Shown: positions 34,898-43,896, numbered from the stretch's first letter. The stretch: DNA of 64,000 nucleotides from Polaribacter huanghezhanensis (GCF_030444335.1 NZ_CP128595.1:124001-188000), one strand, 5' to 3'. Notes: a model not told the origin generated them from the letters alone. Numbers and translations are program-made.

Positions 34898-35497
34898 TTA
34901 TAACTGCTTATAAGAATCTAGAACCAATCTAATGTTTGCGTATGTATTCTGCATTGCTTCATTAACTTGAGCTTCATTTTTAAATGCTACTTTGGTAATT
35001 CCCTCTTCTAATTGTGGTGTTAATTTTTCTTGAAAATCTGTTTTCATTAAAAACCAATGGGTGATTTTTAATTGCTGAAGGTCATCCATAATAAACAAAT
35101 GATACGTTATTTTTAAAGGATTTTCTAAAACCAAACCTTTCACTCCGCATTCTTCTTCTACTTCTCTAACAGCAGTTTCTTCTATGGTTTCCCCTTTTTC
35201 AATTCTTCCTTTTGGCAAATCCCAAAAACCAAGTCTATAAATAAAAAGTATTTCTTCCTTTGGATTTAAAACCAATCCGCCAGCGGCAGAAACTACTTTG
35301 AAATGGTTTTTAAACGTTTTCCAATCTTTTTCAAGATTTGCACAAAATAAATTTACACCTTTAGAATTGCCTCTTTTTAGTTTGTGCAAGATTTCATCAA
35401 TAACAATATCTTTAAAAATATAAACACGGTAATTGTTGTTTTTTTTTAATGAATCTGTTAAAATAATTGGCTTATCATTTACAAAAACTTTATACAT
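34898..35497 (-). CDS. NUDIX hydrolase
   Basis: A 199-residue hydrolase. The NUDIX box is intact: G-R-I-E-K-G-E-T, then R-E-V-E-E-E-C-G, matching G-x5-E-x7-R-E-x-x-E-E-x-G. An N-terminal region of about 70 residues (Y-K-V-F-V-N-D-K-P-I) precedes the domain and is typical of a flavobacterial subgroup. The start is ATG at 35497; a longer frame would run into the pyrE coding sequence. It cleaves a nucleoside-diphosphate-linked substrate that cannot be predicted. Its start codon is separated by only 7 nt from that of the divergent pyrE gene. Confidence 0.9.
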   Translation of the reverse strand: MYKVFVNDKPIILTDSLKKNNNYRVYIFKDIVIDEILHKLKRGNSKGVNLFCANLEKDWKTFKNHFKVVSAAGGLVLNPKEEILFIYRLGFWDLPKGRIEKGETIEETAVREVEEECGVKGLVLENPLKITYHLFIMDDLQQLKITHWFLMKTDFQEKLTPQLEEGITKVAFKNEAQVNEAMQNTYANIRLVLDSYKQL

Positions 35498-35500
35498 TTG
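35493..35500 (+). promoter_or_regulatory. TAnnTTTG -7 box of pyrE
   Basis: TACATTTG ends four bases before the pyrE ATG. With transcription starting a few bases after this box, the pyrE mRNA would be leaderless or almost so. A TTG at 35467-35469, 23 bp upstream, may be the -33 element. Confidence 0.55.
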
Positions 35501-35504
35501 CAGC

Positions 35505-36146
35505 ATGATTTTAAACAAAGATACAGCAAAAAAAACTGCTGAACTTTTATTGCAAGTAAAAGCCATAAAGTTAAATCCTTCACAGCCTTTTGTTTGGGCT
35601 TCTGGATGGAATTCTCCAATCTATTGTGATAATAGAATTACCTTATCTTATCCATCTGTTAGAAATTTTTTAAAAGAAGAACTTGCTAAATTAGTTGAAC
35701 AAAAACATGGAAAACCAGATGTTATTGCTGGTGTTGCAACTGGTGCAATTGCAATTGGAGTTCTCGTTGCTCAAGAATTGGGTGTTCCGTTTGTGTATGT
35801 GAGACCAGAAGCAAAAAAACATGGACGTAAAAATCTGATTGAAGGTTACATTGAAGAAGGGCAAAATGTTGTTGTTATTGAAGATTTAATTAGCACCGGA
35901 AAAAGTAGTTTATTGGCTGTTGAAGCATTAAAAGAAGCCAATGTAAACATTAAAGGAATGGTTGCAATTTTTACCTACGGGTTTGAAATTGCTGACAATA
36001 ATTTTAAAGAAAGTAATGTAGAATTAACTACCTTAAGTAGTTACGAATATTTACTAGAACAAGCGTTAGACAGCAGTTACATTTCAGATAAAGAATTAAA
36101 TACACTATACGATTGGAGGAAAAATCCAAGCGAGTGGAATCAATAA
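35505..36146 (+). CDS. pyrE: Orotate phosphoribosyltransferase
   Basis: A 213-residue enzyme that makes orotidine 5'-phosphate from orotate and PRPP in pyrimidine synthesis. The PRPP-binding motif V-V-V-I-E-D-L-I-S-T-G-K-S-S lies near residues 120-135; Y-V-R-P-E-A-K-K-H-G-R-K-N is the catalytic loop, and W-A-S-G-W-N-S-P-I-Y-C-D-N-R lies near the N-terminus. The ATG at 35505 gives the usual start (M-I-L-N-K-D-T-A); the frame is open farther upstream only across the NUDIX gene start. The SRPBCC gene follows after 8 nt. Confidence 0.95.
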   Translation: MILNKDTAKKTAELLLQVKAIKLNPSQPFVWASGWNSPIYCDNRITLSYPSVRNFLKEELAKLVEQKHGKPDVIAGVATGAIAIGVLVAQELGVPFVYVRPEAKKHGRKNLIEGYIEEGQNVVVIEDLISTGKSSLLAVEALKEANVNIKGMVAIFTYGFEIADNNFKESNVELTTLSSYEYLLEQALDSSYISDKELNTLYDWRKNPSEWNQ

Positions 36147-36154
36147 AATAAACG

Positions 36155-36544
36155 ATGAATTTAGAAAGCACAAAAGTTACCGTTGCAAAATCTTCAAAAG
36201 AAGTTTTTGAGTTTTTAATCAATCTTCAAAACTTTGAACAATTAATGCCAGAAAACACGCAAAAATTTGAAGTTGATCGAGATTCGTTTTTATTTGCTTT
36301 AAAAGGAATGCCAGAAATTAGATTGGTGTTAAAAGAGAAAACAGCATTTTCGAACATTACTTTAGGAGCTGCAAGCAGCAAATTACCATTTACTTTGTCT
36401 GCAAACATTTCAGAGTTAACTAATGATAAAAGTGAAGTTCAATTGTTCTTTAGTGGCGATTTTAATCCGATGATGGCAATGATGGTTAAAAAACCATTGA
36501 CGAAGTTTATTGAGGTTTTGGCTGAAAATATTTCTAAACTTTAG
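36155..36544 (+). CDS. SRPBCC-fold protein
   Basis: A 129-residue protein of the START/Bet v1-like superfamily, judged from K-S-S-K-E-V-F-E-F-L-I-N-L-Q-N-F-E-Q-L-M-P (residues 13-33), the usual first helix after strand one, and the long C-terminal helix (P-L-T-K-F-I-E-V-L-A-E-N). The fold binds hydrophobic ligands, but this group has no known role. The gene lies 8 nt behind pyrE and is likely co-transcribed with it. It overlaps the convergent birA gene by 4 nt. Confidence 0.8.
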   Translation: MNLESTKVTVAKSSKEVFEFLINLQNFEQLMPENTQKFEVDRDSFLFALKGMPEIRLVLKEKTAFSNITLGAASSKLPFTLSANISELTNDKSEVQLFFSGDFNPMMAMMVKKPLTKFIEVLAENISKL

Positions 36545-37269
36545 ACGAACGAAACTTCTTTAATGCCGAATTCCTTGATAGAATCATCTTCTAATTCAAT
36601 TTGAAGTTTACCAATAGAAGAAACGTCAACAATTTTACCCATAAACAAAACGCCTTTGCTGTTTTTAAACATCGCAGGGATATTTTTCCTATACAAATGT
36701 TTTAAATAATTTTTCTTTAAAACATTTGTAGATGAATTTGTTATATAAGAAATTTGAGTTTTTAATTCAGCAATTAATAAATTTAAAAATTCATCAATAT
36801 CTACTTCGGTTTCTATTTCTTTTAACATAGAAGTTGCATTAAAATTAGTTGGGAAATTTAGTTGATTTACATTTAATCCTACACCAATAATAGACGATTT
36901 AATTTCGTTTTTTTGCATGACATTTTCTACCAAAATACCACATATTTTCTTATTTGATGACAAAATGTCGTTCGGCCATTTAATTGCTACTTTAGGCATT
37001 TTATAGCTATTTAGCACATTCACAAGCGCAATTGAAACTGCATAATTAACCAAAACCTTATGCATTGCAGGAAAAGAATCAAACCTAACAAACACACTGC
37101 ACAATAAGTTTTTATTGGCTTCAGAAAGCCAACTTGTTCCCATTTGCCCTCTCCCTTTTATTTGTTTCTTAGCAACAATAACTGTAAAATTTTCTAACAA
37201 CGAAGATTGTGCCATTTCCTTTAAAAAAGAATTGGTAGAATCGATGGCATTAAGTTTGATTATCCTCAT
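36541..37269 (-). CDS. birA: Biotin--[acetyl-CoA-carboxylase] ligase
   Basis: A 242-residue biotin protein ligase that adenylates biotin and attaches it to carboxylase carrier domains. D-S-T-N-S-F-L-K-E-M starts the catalytic domain; K-K-Q-I-K-G-R-G-Q-M-G-T-S-W corresponds to the G-R-G-R-x-G-R-x-W loop with Q and T replacing two arginines, and K-W-P-N-D-I is the conserved biotin-site motif. G-V-G-L-N-V-N follows. There is no N-terminal DNA-binding domain, so it is not the regulatory type. Length fits the short class. Confidence 0.93.
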   Translation of the reverse strand: MRIIKLNAIDSTNSFLKEMAQSSLLENFTVIVAKKQIKGRGQMGTSWLSEANKNLLCSVFVRFDSFPAMHKVLVNYAVSIALVNVLNSYKMPKVAIKWPNDILSSNKKICGILVENVMQKNEIKSSIIGVGLNVNQLNFPTNFNATSMLKEIETEVDIDEFLNLLIAELKTQISYITNSSTNVLKKNYLKHLYRKNIPAMFKNSKGVLFMGKIVDVSSIGKLQIELEDDSIKEFGIKEVSFV

Positions 37270-37326
37270 TTGTTAAAAATTCTACAAACATGTAGAATAT
37301 ACCGCAAAATAATCATAAAAAAACAA

Positions 37327-37334
37327 TAACTTTG
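37327..37334 (+). promoter_or_regulatory. TAnnTTTG -7 box of the rsfS-ftsH series
   Basis: TAACTTTG lies 22 nt upstream of the rsfS ATG; an A-rich ribosome site (ATTAAAGAATTTTA) follows. Confidence 0.5.
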
Positions 37335-37356
37335 TTTTAAATATTAAAGAATTTTA

Positions 37357-37728
37357 ATGACGATAAAAAAAATAGACACAGACGAGTTAATTGCTGAAAT
37401 AATTAAAGGAATTGATGATGTAAAAGGAGAAGATGTTCAACTACTAGATTTAAGAGAAATTGAAAATACAGTTTGCGATTATTTTATTGTTTGTTCTGGA
37501 AATTCTAACACACAAGTTAAAGCCATTTCTGGTTCAATTCAAAAAGTTGTTAGCAAAAGCTTAAAAGACAAACCTTGGCATATAGAAGGAGAAATAAACT
37601 CTGAATGGATTTTAATGGATTACGTGAACGTTGTAGTTCATGTTTTTCAAAAACAAATTAGAGAGTTTTACGATATAGAAAGTCTTTGGGGTGATGCTAA
37701 AATAACAACAATTAGCGCAACCAATTAA
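37357..37728 (+). CDS. rsfS: Ribosome silencing factor RsfS
   Basis: A 123-residue Iojap/RsfS protein. D-V-Q-L-L-D-L-R-E-I-E-N-T-V-C-D-Y-F-I-V-C-S-G-N-S is the family core, W-H-I-E-G and S-E-W-I-L-M-D-Y follow, and V-V-H-V-F is near the end. RsfS binds uL14 and blocks joining of ribosomal subunits when nutrients are low. It lies directly upstream of ftsH, separated by 24 nt. Confidence 0.96.
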   Translation: MTIKKIDTDELIAEIIKGIDDVKGEDVQLLDLREIENTVCDYFIVCSGNSNTQVKAISGSIQKVVSKSLKDKPWHIEGEINSEWILMDYVNVVVHVFQKQIREFYDIESLWGDAKITTISATN

Positions 37729-37752
37729 TCAAACAGTACAGAAAATTTACAC

Positions 37753-39714
37753 ATGAGTGATTCTAAAAATAGCAATAAAAAAAACACACCTAAGTTTAAC
37801 TTTTACTGGGTTTACGGAGCAATATTTGTTCTTATACTAGCGTTTCAGTTTTTAAATTCTGGTGATGCTGCTTCTAAAAATATTTCAACAAATAAATTCA
37901 ATGAAGTTTTAAATAGCAATGATATTAAACAAATTGTTATTGTTAACAGAAGTAATGCGCAAATCTACCTTACCGAAAAAGCGTTAAACAAAGAAGCGTA
38001 TAAAAAATATAAAAAGACAACCGTTTTTAATCAGAAAGCACCTGCTTTTTCTTATGATTTTGGTGATTTACAAAATTTTGAAAATCAACTTACTGAGGCT
38101 AAAAAAACGCACAATTTAGATTTTGATCAAAAAAATATAGAACAAACAAGTTTTATGGATCAAATTTTCGCCTTCTTACCATTCATTATTTTAATCGCAA
38201 TTTGGTTGTTCTTTATGAAGAGAATGTCTGGAGGCGGAGCTGGCGGAGGCGGTGGTGGTCAGATTTTTAATATTGGCAAGTCTAAAGCAAAACTTTTTGA
38301 CAAAGACACCAAAGTAAAAACTACTTTTAAAGATGTTGCTGGTTTAGAAGGTGCAAAAGAAGAAGTGCAAGAGATTGTAGACTTCTTAAAAAACCCAGAA
38401 AAATATACTGCTTTAGGAGGTAAAATACCAAAAGGTGCCTTATTAGTTGGACTACCTGGAACAGGAAAAACATTATTAGCAAAAGCCGTTGCTGGTGAAG
38501 CTGGCGTTCCTTTCTTCTCTTTATCAGGGTCAGATTTTGTAGAAATGTTTGTTGGAGTTGGAGCTTCTCGTGTTAGAGATTTATTTAAACAAGCTGCACA
38601 TAAGTCGCCTTCAATCATTTTTATTGATGAAATTGATGCGATTGGTAGAGCTCGTGGTAAAAACAGTATGACTGGCGGAAACGATGAGCGTGAAAACACT
38701 TTAAATCAACTTTTAACAGAAATGGATGGTTTTGGAACTGATGTAAATGTTATTGTACTTGCTGCAACAAACAGAGCAGATGTTTTAGACAAAGCATTAT
38801 TGCGTGCTGGTCGTTTTGATAGGCAAATTTATGTTGATTTACCAGATATTAATGAACGTCAAGCAATTTTTGAAGTACATATAAAACCTTTAAAACTTGC
38901 TGAAAATGTAAATATTGAATTTTTAGCACAGCAAACTCCAGGTTTTTCTGGAGCTGATATTGCAAATATGTGTAACGAAGCTGCTTTAATTGCTGCAAGA
39001 ACTGATAAAAAAGCTATTGAACATCAAGATTTCTTAGATGCCGTAGATAGAATTGTTGGTGGTTTAGAAAAGAAGAATAAAGTAATCACCCCAAAAGAAA
39101 AGAAAACAATTGCATATCACGAAGCTGGTCATGCAACCGTTAGCTGGATGTTAGAACACGCAGCTCCTTTGGTAAAAGTTACCATTGTACCAAGAGGACA
39201 ATCTTTAGGTGCAGCTTGGTATTTACCTGCAGAAAGAATGATTGTTCAAACAGAACAAATGCTTGATGAAATGTGTGCTACTTTAGGCGGAAGAGCTGCC
39301 GAAAAAATTGTTTTTGATAAAATTTCTACTGGAGCTTTAAGTGATTTAGAAAAAGTAACGAAGCAAGCAAGAGCAATGGTAACGGTTTATGGTTTAAATG
39401 AAGAAGTAGGAAACATTACCTATTATGATTCTTCGGGTAACGATGCTTTTGTAAAACCTTATAGCGAAGAAACTGCTAAAAAAATTGATAAAGAAATTTC
39501 TAAAATGATAGAAGCTCAGTACATTAGAGCTATTGAATTGTTAAAAAATAATAAAGAAAAATTAACTATTTTAGCGGAGTTATTATTAGAAAAAGAAGTC
39601 ATCTTTAAAGATGACTTAATGAAAATATTTGGAAAAAGACCTTTTGAAGAAGAAGAAATAATAAGAAAAGAAATTGTTATAGACGGAGAAGAAACAGATA
39701 AAAAAGAAGAATAA
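37753..39714 (+). CDS. ftsH: ATP-dependent zinc metalloprotease FtsH
   Basis: A 653-residue membrane-bound AAA+ protease that degrades membrane and short-lived cytosolic proteins. Two membrane helices (about 18-36 and 134-155) flank a periplasmic segment, followed by a glycine-rich stretch. The Walker A loop is G-L-P-G-T-G-K-T (residues 233-240), with Leu where most relatives have Pro; [10 protein letters not shown] is Walker B and R-A-G-R-F-D-R the SRH. Zinc is bound by H-E-A-G-H at 456-460. The LUD-domain gene follows after 15 nt. Confidence 0.97.
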   Translation: MSDSKNSNKKNTPKFNFYWVYGAIFVLILAFQFLNSGDAASKNISTNKFNEVLNSNDIKQIVIVNRSNAQIYLTEKALNKEAYKKYKKTTVFNQKAPAFSYDFGDLQNFENQLTEAKKTHNLDFDQKNIEQTSFMDQIFAFLPFIILIAIWLFFMKRMSGGGAGGGGGGQIFNIGKSKAKLFDKDTKVKTTFKDVAGLEGAKEEVQEIVDFLKNPEKYTALGGKIPKGALLVGLPGTGKTLLAKAVAGEAGVPFFSLSGSDFVEMFVGVGASRVRDLFKQAAHKSPSIIFIDEIDAIGRARGKNSMTGGNDERENTLNQLLTEMDGFGTDVNVIVLAATNRADVLDKALLRAGRFDRQIYVDLPDINERQAIFEVHIKPLKLAENVNIEFLAQQTPGFSGADIANMCNEAALIAARTDKKAIEHQDFLDAVDRIVGGLEKKNKVITPKEKKTIAYHEAGHATVSWMLEHAAPLVKVTIVPRGQSLGAAWYLPAERMIVQTEQMLDEMCATLGGRAAEKIVFDKISTGALSDLEKVTKQARAMVTVYGLNEEVGNITYYDSSGNDAFVKPYSEETAKKIDKEISKMIEAQYIRAIELLKNNKEKLTILAELLLEKEVIFKDDLMKIFGKRPFEEEEIIRKEIVIDGEETDKKEE

Positions 39715-39729
39715 TCTTATTTTAGCTAA

Positions 39730-40320
39730 ATGAGTTTTTTTAAAAAGGTATTTAAATTATCATCAGAAACATCTGAAGATAAATTGGCGAAACAACAAGA
39801 AGTCAATTTATCTTTGGATGATTCTTTTGTACACTATTTCTTAGAAAAAGGCGGTAAATTTTTATACTGTACAAAGAAAGACGAAATTGAATTTCACTTA
39901 CATAATATCATCAAAGAAAATGGTTGGAATGAATTAGTTTGTTTAGATAAAAAACTAAATGAACTAATAAAAAAAACAGACATTATTAGCAAATCTGATA
40001 TTAATTATTCTGCTCCCTTTTTTACAACTTGCGAACATTTAATTGCAGACAACGGAGATATTCTTTTTTCTTCAAATCAAATACGAAGCAAAAGACTTGC
40101 ATCACTTTCAGAGCACTTTATCGTCTACGCAACTACAAGTCAATTAGTTAAAAACACCGGAGAAGGTTTAACGGGAATTAAAATCAATTTTAAAGGCAAT
40201 ATCCCAACAAATATTAGTGCCGTTAAAAATTATTCTTTGCAAAAAAAGGATGATAATTTCTTAAATTACGGCAACAGTAATTCAAAAAACTTATATTTGC
40301 TGTTGTATGAAGATTTATAA
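39730..40320 (+). CDS. LUD domain protein (LutC/DUF162-like)
   Basis: A 196-residue protein. G-G-K-F-L-Y-C-T-K-K-D-E-I (about 41-53), T-T-C-E-H-L-I-A-D-N-G-D-I-L-F-S-S and the following R-L-A-S-L-S-E-H-F-I-V follow the LUD (lactate-utilisation) domain pattern. No LutA or LutB partner is nearby, and Bacteroidota often carry this gene between ftsH and cdsA, so the lactate function should not be assumed. The C-terminus overlaps the first possible cdsA start by 14 nt. Confidence 0.85.
   Translation: MSFFKKVFKLSSETSEDKLAKQQEVNLSLDDSFVHYFLEKGGKFLYCTKKDEIEFHLHNIIKENGWNELVCLDKKLNELIKKTDIISKSDINYSAPFFTTCEHLIADNGDILFSSNQIRSKRLASLSEHFIVYATTSQLVKNTGEGLTGIKINFKGNIPTNISAVKNYSLQKKDDNFLNYGNSNSKNLYLLLYEDL
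40292..40299 (+). promoter_or_regulatory. TAnnTTTG box inside the LUD gene, before cdsA
   Basis: TATATTTG is 7 nt upstream of the ATG at 40307 and 22 nt upstream of that at 40322. It could give cdsA its own promoter inside the operon. Confidence 0.35.
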
Positions 40321-41116
40321 AATGAGTCCCTTGTTAACCAGAAGCCTATCTGGTATCGTTTATGTCACTATCTTTTTAAGTGCTGTTCTTTTTTCAAAAT
40401 TTACTTTTATAGCTTTAGTTTCTATCTTTGCTATCTGTTGTATTTTTGAGTTTCACAAGCTTATTTTATTCAAAAATGTGATGCCATATATTGTTTTTAT
40501 TGGACTTACTTTTTTTTTAGTCCGCAATCCAACTAGCAAAATTATAATTCCTATACTCGCATTAACTCTATTAGCTTCTTTACAACTCATTTACAGACTG
40601 TATTCTAAAACCAAGTTACAATCTTCTAGGTTAGCAGAAAAACTAGATATTTCAATTAGATATATCGTCTTTTCATTTTGTCTTTTAATCTTATTACCTT
40701 ATCAAAATGGCGAATATGAATCTCTTATCTTAATAAGTATTTTAATTCTTATTTGGGTGAATGATAGTTTTGCTTTCTTAGTTGGAAAAAACTTTGGAAA
40801 GAACAAGCTTTTTCAAAGTGTTTCGCCCAAAAAAACAATTGAAGGTTTTATAGGAGGTGTATTATTCTCTATTATTGCTAGTGTAATTATCGCATATAAA
40901 ACAGAACTTTATTCGGTTTTAGACTGGGTAATCATCGCTTTAATTACTTCTATTATTGGCTCGATTGGCGATTTGGTAGAATCAAATTTTAAAAGACACG
41001 CTGCTGTAAAAGACAGTGGCAACATTATGCCAGGTCATGGTGGCTTATTAGATCGATTAGATAGTTTAATCTTTGCGATTCCTTTCTTATATTTGTATAT
41101 ACATTATATTATTTAA
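40307..41116 (+). CDS. cdsA: Phosphatidate cytidylyltransferase
   Basis: A 269-residue integral membrane enzyme that makes CDP-diacylglycerol from phosphatidic acid and CTP. About seven or eight membrane segments are visible. The family signature near the C-terminus is K-R-H-A-A-V-K-D-S-G-N-I-M-P-G-H-G-G-L-L-D-R-L-D-S. ATG codons at 40307 and 40322 are both possible; the second (M-S-P-L-L-T-R) gives 264 residues. psd follows after 14 nt, the next step for phosphatidylethanolamine. Confidence 0.95.
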   Translation: MKIYKMSPLLTRSLSGIVYVTIFLSAVLFSKFTFIALVSIFAICCIFEFHKLILFKNVMPYIVFIGLTFFLVRNPTSKIIIPILALTLLASLQLIYRLYSKTKLQSSRLAEKLDISIRYIVFSFCLLILLPYQNGEYESLILISILILIWVNDSFAFLVGKNFGKNKLFQSVSPKKTIEGFIGGVLFSIIASVIIAYKTELYSVLDWVIIALITSIIGSIGDLVESNFKRHAAVKDSGNIMPGHGGLLDRLDSLIFAIPFLYLYIHYII

Positions 41117-41130
41117 AATTAGCAGTTCTT

Positions 41131-41781
41131 ATGTTTCACAAAGAAGGATTTAAAATTATTACAATAACATCTTTAATTATTGTAGCTGGAATCTTATTAG
41201 CAGATAAATTTATTGAGATTTCTTGGTTGCAAAAAGCAATTCAAATTACATTAATTTTCCTATTTATAATTGTACTTCAGTTCTTTAGAAATCCAAGAAG
41301 AAATACTGCTATTAACGATGGTCAAATTATTGCTCCGGTTGATGGAAAAGTTGTTGTAATTGAAGAAGTTTTTGAACCAGAATTTTTTAAAGACAAAAGA
41401 ATACAAGTTTCTATTTTTATGTCTCCTTTAAACGTACACGTTACACGTTATGCGTTAAGCGGAATTGTTAAGTACAGCAAATATCATCCAGGAAAATATT
41501 TAGTTGCTTGGCATCCAAAAGCATCTACAGAAAACGAAAGAACTACAATAGTTATAGAAAACAACGTTTTTGGTCAAGTTTTATATAGGCAGATTGCAGG
41601 AGCATTAGCTAGAAGAATTGTAAATTATGCTAAAGAAGGACACGAAGTGGTTCAAGGAGCAGATGCTGGTTTTATTAAATTTGGTTCGAGAGTAGATTTA
41701 TTTTTACCTTTAAATACTAAAATTGATGTAAAAATTGGCGATAAAGTAAAAGGTGGAGAACAAATTGTTGCACATACATAA
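41131..41781 (+). CDS. psd: Phosphatidylserine decarboxylase proenzyme
   Basis: A 216-residue member of the short, archaeal-like PSD group. Two membrane helices lie at residues 10-26 and 31-50. Self-cleavage at the Gly-Ser bond in I-K-F-G-S-R-V-D would create the pyruvoyl group on the small chain. I-F-M-S-P-L-N-V-H-V-T-R and G-K-Y-L-V-A-W-H-P-K-A are typical. It makes phosphatidylethanolamine from phosphatidylserine. It lies between cdsA and the acyl-CoA-binding protein gene, each within 14 nt. Confidence 0.95.
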   Translation: MFHKEGFKIITITSLIIVAGILLADKFIEISWLQKAIQITLIFLFIIVLQFFRNPRRNTAINDGQIIAPVDGKVVVIEEVFEPEFFKDKRIQVSIFMSPLNVHVTRYALSGIVKYSKYHPGKYLVAWHPKASTENERTTIVIENNVFGQVLYRQIAGALARRIVNYAKEGHEVVQGADAGFIKFGSRVDLFLPLNTKIDVKIGDKVKGGEQIVAHT

Positions 41782-41782
41782 A

Positions 41783-42046
41783 ATGGGTAAATCAATAGAC
41801 ATACAATTTCAAGAAGCGTATCAAACAGTTTCTAGTCTGTCTCAAGATCAATTTGCGCCAGACATTATGTTAAAACTGTACGCTTTTTACAAACAAGCTA
41901 CCTATGGCGATAACAATCCAGAATTCATAGAAACAGACGAATTAGATTTAAGAAATGGCTTTAAATTAAATGCATGGATTCAACTAAGAGGCATGCCTAT
42001 AGAAAAAGCAAAAAAAGAATACATTAACATTGTTAAAAAATTATAA
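41783..42046 (+). CDS. Acyl-CoA-binding protein
   Basis: An 87-residue ACBP. The family residues are recognisable: F-Q-E-A-Y-Q-T-V (helix 1), L-K-L-Y-A-F-Y-K-Q-A-T-Y-G-D-N (the L-x-L-Y-x-x-Y-K-Q-A-T-x-G-D signature), and K-L-N-A-W-I-Q-L-R-G-M-P-I-E-K-A-K-K-E-Y-I. It carries medium- and long-chain acyl-CoA in the cytosol. The start is ATG 41783, one base after the psd stop. Its position behind cdsA and psd suggests a lipid-synthesis unit. Confidence 0.95.
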   Translation: MGKSIDIQFQEAYQTVSSLSQDQFAPDIMLKLYAFYKQATYGDNNPEFIETDELDLRNGFKLNAWIQLRGMPIEKAKKEYINIVKKL

Positions 42047-42050
42047 GATC

Positions 42051-42668
42051 ATGAAAAAATTATTTATAACAACACTTATATTAACACTTTCTTTTCAATT
42101 GACTTCTTGTAAGTCTGAAGTAAAAAAGAAAACAGTAAAAAAAGAAGTAGTAACAGCAGCTTTTTCATTAGAAACTGCAAATAATTCAATTGATTGGGTT
42201 GCCTATAAAACAACGGATAAACTTCCTGTTAAAGGGTCATTTAAAAAAGTTACAATCACTAAAAACGGAAATGGTGACACGGCAAAAGACGCAATAAATA
42301 ATGCTGAATTTTCAATTCCTGTAAGTAGCGTTTTTACAAATAATCCTGATAGAGATGGCAAATTGAAGAAATTTTTCTTTGGTGTTATGGACAACACAAG
42401 TTTATTGTCTGGAAAATTAATATTGACAGATGACACAAACGGAATTGCATCAATAACCATGAATGGAATTACTTCAGATTTACCTTTTACCTACACAATA
42501 GAAGGAAAAGAATTTAAGCTAAATACAACCATGAATTTAGACAATTGGAATGCGCAGAATGCTGTAAGTTCTTTAAACGTTGTTTGTAAAGATTTACACA
42601 AGGCGGCAGACGGAATTTCTAAAACGTGGAGTGAAGTTGCCATCAACATTACTACTGTTTTTAAATAA
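42051..42668 (+). CDS. YceI-family lipoprotein
   Basis: A 205-residue protein with signal peptide and lipobox (L-T-S-C). After a Lys-rich linker the YceI-type barrel begins (A-N-N-S-I-D-W-V-A-Y-K-T-T-D-K-L-P-V-K-G-S-F), and I-P-V-S-S-V-F-T-N-N-P-D-R-D-G-K-L-K follows. YceI proteins bind isoprenoid-like lipids in the periplasm. The start at 42051 gives a normal signal peptide; an upstream ATG adds seven residues. It closes the ftsH-to-ACBP series and is followed by a perfect terminator. Confidence 0.9.
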   Translation: MKKLFITTLILTLSFQLTSCKSEVKKKTVKKEVVTAAFSLETANNSIDWVAYKTTDKLPVKGSFKKVTITKNGNGDTAKDAINNAEFSIPVSSVFTNNPDRDGKLKKFFFGVMDNTSLLSGKLILTDDTNGIASITMNGITSDLPFTYTIEGKEFKLNTTMNLDNWNAQNAVSSLNVVCKDLHKAADGISKTWSEVAINITTVFK

Positions 42669-42694
42669 GACACAAATAAATAGACACAGGCATA

Positions 42695-42720
42695 AAAAAC
42701 CTCGCAATTGCGAGGTTTTT
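42695..42720. terminator. Perfect bidirectional terminator
   Basis: A 26-bp perfect palindrome (AAAAACCTCGCAA and its complement) with T runs on both strands. It lies between the yceI-like gene and the convergent ACMSD gene. Confidence 0.92.
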
Positions 42721-42722
42721 AT

Positions 42723-43808
42723 TTATGATAAAATCTTTTTAATTAGTTCTTGTTTTCCTTTTTTATCATCACCAAAAATCCATTGTAGCACATTATCATC
42801 CCAAATTTCATCGCGTTCTGTTTCACTGATAATTCCTTGTTTAATTGCTAAATCTAAAATTTTCCCTGGATACGAAGATTGTATTTCACTTTCCATTTCT
42901 CCTAACGGATACGGATCGTCTAAGCCCATCAGTACCTGCTTTGAACCTTGATTTTTAATCAATAATTGCAATCCGCCAGTATCGTGGACCAACGTATCAA
43001 AGAAAATGTTTTTATGTCCAACTGCTTTTCTAGGATGTGTTTTTCCTTCAAATAAATCTGGTCTTCCATCAAAACCCTGAATTCTACGTCCTAAATTTAT
43101 TTGTGCTAATTGTCCGCCATGCGCAAAACATACGCGCATTCCTGGATATTTATCTTGATAGCCATTTAAAGTTAAAAAATGATACGCATCTGCACATTGT
43201 GCCAACATCCAGATCAAATGAAAACGCCAAGAAGTATTTTCTAATTTGATGAATTTTTCTCCGTCATAGGGATGAATTTCTACTGCCAAATTATACTTAC
43301 TAGCCAATTCAAAAATAGGCTCATTTTCTTCATCAAAAATACAACGCCACGTTCCGATAGTATCCATATAATGTGTTGGCAAACACAACAAACGCATTCC
43401 TAATTGTTCTACACAACGCTCAATTTCCCAACAAGCTCCTTGAACAAATCCTGGGTGCACTACAAATCCACAAGTAAATTTAGAAGGATTCTCTTGTTGA
43501 ATTCTCGCATTAAAATCGTTTTGAAAACGCAATGCTTGTTTCATTTCTTCTACACGCAAACCATTTCCGTACAATTGAGATAAATTCAAAACGACCGCAT
43601 GATCAATCTTAAAACGCTCCATCCATTCTAATTTTTCATCTAAGAAAAAGCTAGAATCTGTAACGGGTCTGCTCCAATCTTTTTGAAGCATAAATTTACG
43701 GTCTTTATCCACCCAAAAAATTCCTTTGTCTTTCATAAACTGTGGAATCTCTTCTGGATAGGGCAATAAATGTGAATGTCCATTGATACGTAATTTTCTT
43801 TTTTCCAT
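42723..43808 (-). CDS. 2-amino-3-carboxymuconate-6-semialdehyde decarboxylase (ACMSD)
   Basis: A 361-residue amidohydrolase-fold zinc enzyme. The metal and catalytic residues match those of the Pseudomonas enzyme in order and spacing: His11 and His13 (G-H-S-H), His179 (E-I-H-P), His230 (F-A-H-G-G) and Asp297 (G-L-D-D-P-Y-P-L-G-E). It removes CO2 from ACMS, the ring-opened product of 3-hydroxyanthranilate, and so directs the pathway away from quinolinate and NAD. It is the most distal gene of the leftward kynurenine cluster; a repeat lies between it and the dioxygenase gene. Confidence 0.92.
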   Translation of the reverse strand: MEKRKLRINGHSHLLPYPEEIPQFMKDKGIFWVDKDRKFMLQKDWSRPVTDSSFFLDEKLEWMERFKIDHAVVLNLSQLYGNGLRVEEMKQALRFQNDFNARIQQENPSKFTCGFVVHPGFVQGACWEIERCVEQLGMRLLCLPTHYMDTIGTWRCIFDEENEPIFELASKYNLAVEIHPYDGEKFIKLENTSWRFHLIWMLAQCADAYHFLTLNGYQDKYPGMRVCFAHGGQLAQINLGRRIQGFDGRPDLFEGKTHPRKAVGHKNIFFDTLVHDTGGLQLLIKNQGSKQVLMGLDDPYPLGEMESEIQSSYPGKILDLAIKQGIISETERDEIWDDNVLQWIFGDDKKGKQELIKKILS

Positions 43809-43812
43809 CTTC

Positions 43813-43892
43813 TGTCATTCCTGTGAAAACAGGAATCTCATTTTAAAATAGTTAGTATTTAATAGTGAATTCCTGCCTCCGCAGGAATGACA
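43813..43892. repeat. Interspersed repeat, CATTCCTG type
   Basis: Two small hairpins (CATTCCTGT-GAAA-ACAGGAATC and AATTCCTGC-CTCC-GCAGGAATG) are arranged as inverted arms starting TGTC and ending GACA. It fills the gap between the dioxygenase and ACMSD genes. Confidence 0.75.
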
Positions 43893-43896
43893 CTTT

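Noticed and set aside
34898..36146. Long overlap between the NUDIX and pyrE frames
   Set aside because: It arises from over-extended frames; with the conserved starts the two genes are separate by 7 nt.
39730..40320. Lactate-utilisation operon (lutABC)
   Set aside because: Only a single LUD-domain gene is present, in a ftsH-cdsA context, without LutA or LutB.
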